From: Bdellovibrionales bacterium
GTDB lineage: Bacteria > Bdellovibrionota > Bdellovibrionia > Bdellovibrionales > JAMPXM01
Reading direction: 5' to 3'
Length of the DNA: 10,979 nt
Assembly (NCBI GenBank): GCA_005793615.1
Contig: SXRI01000021.1
Span: 1-10,979 of the forward strand
In this document: in pieces, positions 1 to 6,093 of the stretch
Layout: every line of letters begins with the position of its first letter
How positions within the stretch are numbered: position 1 is the stretch's first letter
Notes under the pieces: generated by a model
The model's database searches: none
What the model was told of the DNA's origin: nothing
What the model saw: the letters and a program-made list of their open reading frames with translations, nothing else
Program-made: the position numbers and the translations under genes

Positions 1-714
1 ATCACTAAGTCTCACGATCTCCTCAAGATTGTCGATCGCCTCGAGCATCTCGATTTTCGCCACGATCTTCGTGCCTGGAGCTTTGTGTTTAATGATATCC
101 TGCAACTGACGGATATCATCGCCCTTGCGGACAAAACTGAGTGCAACATAATCAACACCATGAGCAAGTCCGAATTCAAGATCGCGAAGATCTTTCGCCG
201 TCAAACACTCAATCGCCAGTTCTCCGCCTGGAACATTCATCCCTTTACGATCTTTCAGAGTCCCACCGAACACCACGCGACAATAAACACTGGTCGCTTC
301 GACCCGCTCGATCTTAAGCTCCAACAAACCGTCATCAAGCATGATCCGATTTCCGACGCGCGAGGAACGCGGAAGCTCTTTAAAGTCAGTCGGAATCAAA
401 CCGGGTTTTCCCTGTACCACATCGGTTGTTATCACGACCTCGGAACCTTCAATAAGTTCGATCGAGCCGTTCTCGAACCGTCCGACACGTATTTTCGGAC
501 CTTGAAGATCTTGCAGGATCGTGACGGGGGCGCGCAATTCCGATGACAGTTCTCGCAAATGGCGAATGACGGCTAAATGGTCCTCATGAGTACCGTGACT
601 AAAATTCAATCGCGCAACGTTCAAGCCAGACATTATAGCGGCTTTTAGATTCTCACGACTCTGAGAGGCAGGACCGATAGTGGCGACAATCTTCGTACGA
701 CGATCCGCGAACAT
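1..714 (-). CDS. pyk: pyruvate kinase, N-terminal half (runs off the window at base 1)
   Basis: Pyruvate kinase makes the last ATP-yielding step of glycolysis in the cytoplasm: phosphoenolpyruvate plus ADP gives pyruvate plus ATP. The visible 238 residues hold the start of the (beta/alpha)8 barrel (TKIVATIGPAS at residues 7-17, then NVARLNFSHG at 32-41), the DLQGPKIRVG strand at 69-78, the B domain, and the active-site lysine in KIVAKIE, with Lys at 220. Family members are usually about 470-480 residues, so about half is missing beyond the window edge, not by truncation of the gene. The ATG at 712-714 is chosen because an AAGGAAGAG ribosome site lies just upstream, over the stop of the preceding coiled-coil gene. 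The 12-base spacing suggests the two are co-transcribed. No key residue is missing in the visible part. Confidence 0.96.
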   Translation of the reverse strand, partial: MFADRRTKIVATIGPASQSRENLKAAIMSGLNVARLNFSHGTHEDHLAVIRHLRELSSELRAPVTILQDLQGPKIRVGRFENGSIELIEGSEVVITTDVVQGKPGLIPTDFKELPRSSRVGNRIMLDDGLLELKIERVEATSVYCRVVFGGTLKDRKGMNVPGGELAIECLTAKDLRDLEFGLAHGVDYVALSFVRKGDDIRQLQDIIKHKAPGTKIVAKIEMLEAIDNLEEIVRLSD

Positions 715-726
715 GAAACTCTTCCT

Positions 727-2388
727 TTATACTTGCCGTGTTTTAGTGAGATTAGTAAGGGATTCCTCGTGCTTCTTATTGATCTGCTCAACCTCTTTGC
801 GATGATTCTCGTCGAGTTTGGCAATACGATACTCAAATTTCGAAGCCTGGCTCTTTAGATCCAAGTCAGCCTTCTTCTCCATCTCGCGTTTCTGTCGTTC
901 GGCGGTGCTCGTTTGCTCTTTGAGCTCTTTGACGTGAGTTTCATTGATCTCAGCCAGGCCGCGCTCGTATCTCACATTCAACTCAGCGATTTTTTGCTGA
1001 AACTTAGCATCGTTCTCTTGTGCTTGTTTAGAGAACTGAGAAAACAAGCCTTCCTGATCACGACGAGTACGTTCCCGCATCTCGCGCAGCGACGCCTCGA
1101 AATTCTCTTTCATCGAGGCGCTGGCGCGATCAAAGTATGCGCGCATCTTTCCTTGCTCAATATCGCTAAAGTTCCTGAGCTTTTCAAATCGCGTTTGATT
1201 AGAGGTCTTTTCCTGACTCAGCACTTTGTTATGGTCGGTCGTCGCTTTCGACATCCTCTCTTCGGAACGAAGGCTATCCATCCCCATCTTGTCTTGATAA
1301 AAGCGATTGGTATCGTGCAAGACGTGGGCATTGGTCTTGTTAACATTTTCGAGTTCCTTCGCATTCTTTTCATTGGAAACGCCCACTGTTTCCACGCGAG
1401 CCTTTTCGAGCTCATTGATATTCGCCTGCATTGAATCACGCAAATTATCAAGTTCTCGAGACTTCTGATGTTCAAGCTTCACGCGCTGCCGCGGTAGATC
1501 ATCTCTGAGGCGAATATTCTCGGCCTCGAGCGAGTTGATACGGTTGTCTTGTCGTCCTGTGACGGTCTTTGCCAACCCCATACGCTCGGCTTCGACGGTT
1601 TGCCGCATCTTCTCGCTGGCATTCTCATAGCGTTCACGCAGCTTTTTCACACTGTGATTGAGATTATCGGACTGCGATTCTTGCGAAATTTTGTTGTTTT
1701 CACGTTCCCGGTCGATCCCGATTTTCGCGTCTGACAACAAACGATCATTATCGGCTCGCCGCTGATGCTGGATGTGCTGAATCTCCATATCCTTCGAATG
1801 GCGAAGATCGTCGTAAAAATGTTGCAAATGATCGATTCGCTCAGTGCGATCCTTCACCAAGGCTTCGACTTCTTGAGTGCGCGCGCGAGTCATGTTCTTG
1901 ATCGTATGTTCCGCGGCCTCCTGCTGCTTGAGGCGAGCATTAGTCATTGAATCTTCGAGTAGCACGTCTTTCGAACGCAATTGATCCTGATAGTTCTGCA
2001 CGGTGATATCGCGCTGGCGACCGTTGGTTTCCCCCATGCGCTTGAGATCTTGCTTATAGGACTTCTCAGCTCGGTCAGTTCGATCTTCCGAATCGGTGGT
2101 CAGACGCCTGAGGTTCTTTTGGTGCATATCACGCAGCTCATCCATGTCTTTCTGGTACTGCATATCACGTCGCGTGAAGCTTTCTCGCGTCTTGTTTTTC
2201 AATTCATCCATCTGCCTGACATGTTCGCCTTTGATGTCTTCAACTTCGGTTTGATGAGTTTCAGCCAATCGCTTCAGCGTTTGTCCATGCTTGCGATTGG
2301 TTTCCGTTTCGCGAGTCTGAAAAGCCTCACGCGTTCGCCGAATCTCTTCTTGATTATTTCCACGGTCCGAGGAATTGATCGATGACAT
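727..2388 (-). CDS. 553-residue hendecad coiled-coil rod protein, function unknown
   Basis: I do not recognise a named family. The protein is extremely charged, lacks a signal peptide and membrane segments, and is probably cytoplasmic. From residue 31 to 547 it divides into 47 consecutive eleven-residue units with no register break. Position 8 is hydrophobic (Val, Met, Phe, Leu, Ile) in about 33 units and position 11 (Leu, Ile, Met) in about 31, counting Ala. Position 4 is often His, Tyr or Phe (about 19). These are the a, d and h core positions of a hendecad coiled coil. Example units are NRKHGQTLKRL (31-41), EKSYKQDLKRM (108-118) and NKKHEESLTNL (537-547). The ATG at 2386-2388 is chosen because GGAGGAG lies about 8 bases upstream; a GTG 51 bases earlier lacks a ribosome site and falls in a hairpin. 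A cytoskeletal or scaffold role is inference only; Bdellovibrio has other coiled-coil filament proteins. Confidence 0.9.
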   Translation of the reverse strand: MSSINSSDRGNNQEEIRRTREAFQTRETETNRKHGQTLKRLAETHQTEVEDIKGEHVRQMDELKNKTRESFTRRDMQYQKDMDELRDMHQKNLRRLTTDSEDRTDRAEKSYKQDLKRMGETNGRQRDITVQNYQDQLRSKDVLLEDSMTNARLKQQEAAEHTIKNMTRARTQEVEALVKDRTERIDHLQHFYDDLRHSKDMEIQHIQHQRRADNDRLLSDAKIGIDRERENNKISQESQSDNLNHSVKKLRERYENASEKMRQTVEAERMGLAKTVTGRQDNRINSLEAENIRLRDDLPRQRVKLEHQKSRELDNLRDSMQANINELEKARVETVGVSNEKNAKELENVNKTNAHVLHDTNRFYQDKMGMDSLRSEERMSKATTDHNKVLSQEKTSNQTRFEKLRNFSDIEQGKMRAYFDRASASMKENFEASLREMRERTRRDQEGLFSQFSKQAQENDAKFQQKIAELNVRYERGLAEINETHVKELKEQTSTAERQKREMEKKADLDLKSQASKFEYRIAKLDENHRKEVEQINKKHEESLTNLTKTRQV

Positions 2389-2392
2389 TGTT

Positions 2393-2412
2393 CTTTCTCC
2401 TCCATGAGAAAG
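2393..2412 (-). promoter_or_regulatory. stem-loop enclosing the ribosome binding site of the coiled-coil gene
   Basis: Read on the minus strand, a 7-bp perfect stem (CTTTCTC with GAGAAAG) closes a 6-base loop (ATGGAG). The GGAGGAG Shine-Dalgarno sequence spans the loop and the 3' arm, ending a few bases before the ATG at 2388. The structure could limit ribosome access. The inverted repeat is seen directly; any control of translation is inferred. Confidence 0.45.
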
Positions 2413-2431
2413 CCATGGCCAAGTAGCTGAT

Positions 2432-2451
2432 TTCTCCACTCATGTGGAGAA
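2432..2451 (-). promoter_or_regulatory. second leader hairpin, 8-bp perfect stem
   Basis: TTCTCCAC and GTGGAGAA form a perfect 8-bp inverted repeat with a 4-base loop, about 43 bases upstream of the coiled-coil start codon. There is no T-run after it, so it does not look like an intrinsic terminator. Its 5' arm (TTCTCC) is also complementary to GGAGAA in the Shine-Dalgarno region of the downstream hairpin, so the two structures could be alternatives. It could also be an operator read as DNA. Confidence 0.45.
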
Positions 2452-2468
2452 CTATCGCGTGCTAATTT

Positions 2469-2474
2469 ATTTTA
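2469..2474 (-). promoter_or_regulatory. possible -10 box (TAAAAT) for the coiled-coil/pyk transcript
   Basis: TAAAAT on the minus strand matches the sigma-70 -10 consensus at five of six bases and sits in an AT-rich patch. Transcription from it would start near 2461 and give a leader of about 73 bases containing both hairpins. I see no good -35 box at the usual distance, so the call is weak. The rest of the 169-base gap (2389-2557) holds nothing else I can identify. Confidence 0.25.
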
Positions 2475-2557
2475 ACATGGCGCCACAGCCTCAGGGCAGG
2501 ACGAAGTTCAGATGGCATCCATAAACCAGACTAGCGTCGAGACATGGGAGCCGAGCC

Positions 2558-3325
2558 CTAAGGATCAAAAACCCGGCGTTTGAGCATTTCCACCAGCTCA
2601 CGATTTCGCGCCTCGACTTTTCGGTTGATTTCAGCGGTGCGCGATCGATCTTCATCGATCGCCGCCAACTTTCGCTTAACCAGCTCCTGATGAATGCCCG
2701 CAGCTTCCACTGAAGCCTCAAGCCAAAGAGCGTAGAAAGCCTCGGCTTCCTTGAGAAAGCGCTCGCGCCCTTCTGTATAAAGATGAGCCCAACGTACTAA
2801 GTGGGTCTTCAACGGAATTGGCATCGGCACGCCAGTCTGTGCCCTACCCCCAGACGCCTGAACCCTACCCACCCAATTCTCGAGGCCGGCCGCAATCTCC
2901 AGAACTTCATCAGCACCATTTTTGCTTCGAGGCTTGAGTAGAAGAGTACCGGCAACGTTCGACCCTGTGACACGATCTTGAGTTCGTGAAACCCAAAACT
3001 CGCCTTTCAAGATCGAGAATGTCCCGAACTCCGAAAGCACTGAAACCGCGGTTTCGGCACGAACCCAAAGGGTTCCCGCGAGAAGACGTACTTGGCTTTT
3101 GTCAAGTCGCACAACGATCGTGGATTCATCTAAAACGATCTGATTTTCACCCAGCACCAAACGGAGCTTTTCGGAACGCGAGGTCTGAACAGCGCACGGC
3201 CCTTCGCTCTGCCAGCATTTTTCCGGTTCTTCAGTCTTGGCGTGTACGCGAACGTCGATCACGAACACAAAGATGGCGCTCATCAGACGCAAGAGCAGTC
3301 CGAGCGAAGCGCCATCGATGCTCAC
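2558..3325 (-). CDS. exported FecR-domain protein with C-terminal helical tail
   Basis: The 255-residue product has a hydrophobic N-terminus (about residues 8-27) ending in VHA, a plausible signal peptidase I site near residue 29. Residues about 36-153 read as a FecR-type beta domain: strand-rich, with runs such as VRLLAGTLWVRA and an EVLEIAAGLENWVGRV end. Residues about 175-250 are strongly helical and charged. In classical FecR this domain relays a siderophore signal to a sigma factor; no sigma factor or TonB receptor is present here, and in this setting the domain more likely has a structural or binding role in the periplasm. Two cysteines (37 and 44) could form a disulfide. The GTG start overlaps the TPR gene's stop as GTGA, which indicates coupled translation; the ribosome site is weak, and Met15 is a less likely alternative start. 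Confidence 0.82.
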   Translation of the reverse strand: MSIDGASLGLLLRLMSAIFVFVIDVRVHAKTEEPEKCWQSEGPCAVQTSRSEKLRLVLGENQIVLDESTIVVRLDKSQVRLLAGTLWVRAETAVSVLSEFGTFSILKGEFWVSRTQDRVTGSNVAGTLLLKPRSKNGADEVLEIAAGLENWVGRVQASGGRAQTGVPMPIPLKTHLVRWAHLYTEGRERFLKEAEAFYALWLEASVEAAGIHQELVKRKLAAIDEDRSRTAEINRKVEARNRELVEMLKRRVFDP

Positions 3326-4002
3326 AGCATCACCGCTTTAAGACTTGTTTGAGCTTGTCTCACCAGTTCAGGCTGTTTGAAGTTAGATAACACCGATTTA
3401 TAAACATCACTTGCATCCTCAAGACGCTCTTGAACTTCGAAAATATGTCCCAGGCGAAGCAGGGCGAAACCTGTCAACTCGTTTTCAGGATAACTCTCAA
3501 TCAACTTTTCAATACTGCTGACGGAGTCCGTGTATTCCTTTAACTGGTAATGACCCTCGGCCAGAAGAAAGTAGGCACTTGGAACATGTACCGACTCCGG
3601 ATATTTTATCAATAGGTTTTTCAGAAGCTGATTGGCGCCCTCAAAGTCCTTTTCCCGAAAGGCGGTCTTCGCCTTTTCAAATAAACCTGACGCGCGCTCG
3701 ATCGCGATAACATCGCCCGGATCAGCGACGACACTCGCGAGCTGCCGCAAGGGATAGTTCGCAGGATCGGAAATTTCCTGCACCGAATCGGGCAAAAGTG
3801 TAGCGACCCGGTTCTGGTAGTCAGCTATTTCATGCTGCAAAAGTTGCGCACGAAGTTCAGCACGACTCCGATCTTTATCCACGGCAGCCATTTGCGCTTT
3901 CAACTTCTCGATCGGCGCATGATTATCTTTCAACAGGCCGTGAAGAGCCACAATTAAGGCCGCAATCAACGCACAAAAGGAAACAAATACCGGTGTTTTC
4001 AT
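3322..4002 (-). CDS. membrane-anchored coiled-coil/TPR protein, YbgF (CpoB)-like
   Basis: The 226-residue protein starts with a hydrophobic segment (about 5-23) acting as a signal anchor or uncleaved signal peptide, followed by a short coiled coil (about 31-70) and then three TPR units at about 106-137, 141-174 and 178-211. Typical TPR features are visible, such as YFLLAEGHYQLKEYTDSV and FALLRLGHIFEV. The order (signal, coiled coil, C-terminal TPRs) resembles YbgF/CpoB, which links Tol-Pal to peptidoglycan synthesis, but no tol or pal gene is in the window, so only the architecture is claimed. It overlaps the FecR-domain gene by 4 bases and leads that operon. An inverted repeat lies just upstream of its start. 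The ATG at 4000-4002 has only a weak ribosome site. Confidence 0.85.
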   Translation of the reverse strand: MKTPVFVSFCALIAALIVALHGLLKDNHAPIEKLKAQMAAVDKDRSRAELRAQLLQHEIADYQNRVATLLPDSVQEISDPANYPLRQLASVVADPGDVIAIERASGLFEKAKTAFREKDFEGANQLLKNLLIKYPESVHVPSAYFLLAEGHYQLKEYTDSVSSIEKLIESYPENELTGFALLRLGHIFEVQERLEDASDVYKSVLSNFKQPELVRQAQTSLKAVML

Positions 4003-4012
4003 CTCGATATTC

Positions 4013-4034
4013 TTATCGGTGATTACACTGATAA
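4013..4034. promoter_or_regulatory. inverted repeat, candidate operator of the TPR-FecR operon
   Basis: Two 9-base arms, TTATCGGTG and CACTGATAA, are complementary at eight of nine positions around a 4-base centre. The centre overlaps a TGTAAT sequence on the minus strand that resembles a -10 box. The site ends 10 bases upstream of the TPR start codon. That size and placement suit a dimeric repressor site or an mRNA hairpin near the ribosome site. No regulator gene is nearby. Confidence 0.35.
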
Positions 4035-4210
4035 ACTGAGTGAGCTGCTGAGTTTTTTAGCAATCGGGAGCGATCTTTTCTCAATCCGAGACAGTGACTA
4101 AGGTCTGGTTTTTATAGACTCGCCATCTGTCAAGTTACGCTCTGACTTTGGCGCCCTGCCTCAGCAAACGAAATTTGCCCGCTCCGCTGCACTCGAATTG
4201 TCTAAATTCC

Positions 4211-4238
4211 TTGACCCCAAATTCCAGCGGACTTAAGT
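4211..4238 (+). promoter_or_regulatory. possible sigma-70 promoter of the HU gene
   Basis: TTGACC (five of six bases of the -35 consensus) is followed after 16 bases by TTAAGT (three of six at -10). Transcription would start near 4246 and give a leader of about 68 bases ahead of the GTG start. The -35 is good and the -10 is poor. Confidence 0.3.
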
Positions 4239-4313
4239 TTTCGATCTCGAACCGAATCGATGCATGTAGGGATCAGGCGCGATCGTCGGTTCGTTGGCTG
4301 GGGAGGGGGACTG

Positions 4314-4586
4314 GTGAACAAAGCGGATCTTGTGGACAAAGTTGCCAAGCAAACCGACTTGACTAAGGTTCAATCGGAACAGGTTATTGACGCGGCTCTT
4401 GAAGTAATCGCGAAAGCCGTGGCCAAAGGTGATGAAGTTAAACTCGTAGGCTTCGGAACCTTTTCACGTACGGTTCGAAAATCTCGGGCCGGCCGCAATC
4501 CAAAAACGGGAACAAAGCTAGTAATTCCTGCCGCCAAGGTTCCTAAATTCAAGGCTGGCAAAGATTTTCGCGACCTTTGCAGGTAG
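4314..4586 (+). CDS. hup: HU-family DNA-binding protein
   Basis: HU is a small dimeric histone-like protein that bends DNA without sequence specificity and compacts the nucleoid. The product is 90 residues, the usual HU length. The N-terminal helices (NKADLVDKVAKQTDLTKVQ) lead to the VGFGTF turn, and the DNA-binding arm carries GRNPKTG, where Lys replaces the commoner Gln, followed by IPAAKVPKFKAGKDF at the C-terminus. The start is the GTG at 4314, preceded by a strong GGGAGGGGGA ribosome site. An in-frame ATG at 4260 would add 18 residues that do not belong to HU. It faces the GYF gene with only 4 bases between stop codons, so its transcript must run into that gene. HU and IHF subunits look alike; the length and motifs favour HU. 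Confidence 0.95.
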   Translation: MNKADLVDKVAKQTDLTKVQSEQVIDAALEVIAKAVAKGDEVKLVGFGTFSRTVRKSRAGRNPKTGTKLVIPAAKVPKFKAGKDFRDLCR

Positions 4587-4590
4587 CCAA

Positions 4591-6093
4591 TTATTCGCTT
4601 TCATCTCTTCCTTGCGAACCGGATCCCGAAGTCGAGCTCAAGGTGGCAGCACTCTTAACGAGAGGCTGTAGGCTTTGAGTTCGCAAGCTTTTTACCATTT
4701 GCGCCTGTGAGGCGAGCCTTCCCGCAACACTATCTTGACTGGCGATATCTCGAGCGCCTTGGCGAGGCTCTTTAATGGCAAGATTACTTTCATCAGCCCA
4801 GGAACGCAGCTGATCAAACGCCTTTTTTAGTTCCTCTATTTTTTCGGGGTAAGCGCGCTGGTTCGGCTTAGTCGCCTTGAGCAATTTAGCAAGCGGAGCC
4901 TCTGCCGCCCGGATTTCCGCTCGCCACTTCGCGTAAGATTCCTTCCACTTTGCCTGCGCCTTGATATTGAGGCTTTTCTCCAGACCCACCGCGAGAGCTG
5001 TCAGGTTTCGGGCCGAGTAAAAAATGGTTTTTTTCTCAAGTTGCTGCACTCCAGAAATCATTTTTCTGTGTTGCTCAAGCGCCTCTGCAAATTGCGCGTC
5101 ATTTGTTCCCAGAAAAATACTGGCGCTATGCCTTAAGTCACCAAGCACCGCCTCGACCTTGTAACGCCCTTGAGGGAGCGCCAGTTCGGAGAGATGAAGT
5201 GTCGGAATCTCGCCAGCCTTACGCGCCACCGAAATAGTCCTATTATAACTAAGGAGAGTAAGGATCTCGCCGCTCAAACCCGAAATTGTAACAGTGATGG
5301 CCTCGTCGATTTTCGCATTCGTTTGCAAAACTAGCACCGGCTGTTCGCTCGCCAGTTTCATCGGTACAATTTCAAGGCTGTCGGCAGCCCAAGCAGGAGC
5401 ACTGAAAATCGCAAGTATCAAAGGACCTATCACCGAGAAAAAACCGCTTCCGCCAAGAACCCTCATCCAATCAGGAATTGCCACCAAATCGTCACCAACG
5501 GCCTCCTCGGGACGCTGACTTTCCGCTGTCGAGCTGAGCTTCCGCATCTGGCTCAGCTGGCCAATCTGAACCACACTGCTGAGAAGATCCTCGTTACTGA
5601 CTTGCTTTTGAATTTGAGTTTGAAGTTCTGTCAGTGAATCCTCCAAAGGAGTACTCGGACCCAAAACACACAAATTTGTTTCCCGCGGCGAAGAAGAGAA
5701 CTCTGTCAAATCGCCTACCCTGCCCCAGGTTTTCATTCCTATGCGCCAAGCCAAATCATCAAACGAAAGACTTCCTGCGTACAATCGCTCCCTGGCTTCG
5801 AGTAAGCTCCACGGTCCCTGCATTTCCTTTGCTCCCTGAAGACTGAACACCCACTGTTCCTCGATCTCCGCAAGAGGATTATTGGCCCGCCCGGAACGTC
5901 GCCGGAACACGGGCACTTGCTCGAGTATCTGCCATCCACCACAGATCATGTTTCCCGATCTGCAGATCGCCAGATCCAGCCACCTAAGTTCACGGTTTAA
6001 GAGTTTTTCAGTTAGTTCATCCTCGGAAAACGGCCCCAAGACCTGTTCGTTCTTGGCGACATACCAACATTCTACCTGCGCTTCTGGATTCAC
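4591..6093 (-). CDS. membrane protein with two N-terminal GYF_2 (DUF4339) domains and a large exported part
   Basis: The 500-residue product has two tandem GYF_2-type domains, at about 9-63 (WYVAKNEQVLGPFSEDEL) and 80-132 (WVFSLQGAKEMQGPWSLLEA), each with the aromatic-rich strand and the GPF/GPW turn. GYF_2 domains are thought to bind peptides, often in the cytoplasm. A low-complexity linker follows, then one hydrophobic segment (213-236) ending in SAPAWA|AD, which looks like a signal peptidase site. The remainder (240-500) starts beta-rich, becomes helical from about 335, and ends in a Ser/Gly-rich tail. The likely topology is GYF domains inside and C-terminus in the periplasm. The GTG start overlaps the stop of the ChaN-like gene as GTGA and has a good GGGAGAG ribosome site, so the two form an operon. 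Its function is unknown. Confidence 0.88.
   Translation of the reverse strand: MNPEAQVECWYVAKNEQVLGPFSEDELTEKLLNRELRWLDLAICRSGNMICGGWQILEQVPVFRRRSGRANNPLAEIEEQWVFSLQGAKEMQGPWSLLEARERLYAGSLSFDDLAWRIGMKTWGRVGDLTEFSSSPRETNLCVLGPSTPLEDSLTELQTQIQKQVSNEDLLSSVVQIGQLSQMRKLSSTAESQRPEEAVGDDLVAIPDWMRVLGGSGFFSVIGPLILAIFSAPAWAADSLEIVPMKLASEQPVLVLQTNAKIDEAITVTISGLSGEILTLLSYNRTISVARKAGEIPTLHLSELALPQGRYKVEAVLGDLRHSASIFLGTNDAQFAEALEQHRKMISGVQQLEKKTIFYSARNLTALAVGLEKSLNIKAQAKWKESYAKWRAEIRAAEAPLAKLLKATKPNQRAYPEKIEELKKAFDQLRSWADESNLAIKEPRQGARDIASQDSVAGRLASQAQMVKSLRTQSLQPLVKSAATLSSTSGSGSQGRDESE

Larger units (their letters stand above)
4003..4313. other. 311-base divergent intergenic region between the TPR and HU genes
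   Basis: No credible gene lies here; short frames lack ribosome sites. It should hold the promoters for the leftward TPR-FecR operon and the rightward HU gene. I can point to a candidate HU promoter at 4211-4238 and an inverted repeat at 4013-4034. I see no tRNA-like fold and no convincing terminator; a run of six T after 4051 is not preceded by a stable stem. Confidence 0.6.

Noticed and set aside
85..546. 153-codon plus-strand open frame
   Set aside because: It is antisense to pyruvate kinase, whose motifs are unmistakable on the other strand.
913..2385. Several plus-strand open frames (913-1434, 1549-1734, 1765-1950, 1981-2385)
   Set aside because: All are antisense to the hendecad coiled-coil gene. 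Their hydrophobic look (Leu/Phe/Ile-rich) is the complement of Lys/Glu/Asp/Asn codons, not real membrane proteins.
2491..2721. 76-codon minus-strand open frame overlapping the FecR-domain gene
   Set aside because: It is out of frame with the FecR-domain gene, has no ribosome site and no recognisable content.
4260..4313. Upstream ATG extending the HU protein by 18 residues
   Set aside because: The extension does not resemble HU, and the GTG at 4314 has a strong ribosome site and gives the standard 90-residue length.
4558..4582. GCAAAG/CTTTGC inverted repeat at the end of the HU gene
   Set aside because: It is a 6-bp stem with an 11-base loop and no T-run; probably chance within coding sequence.
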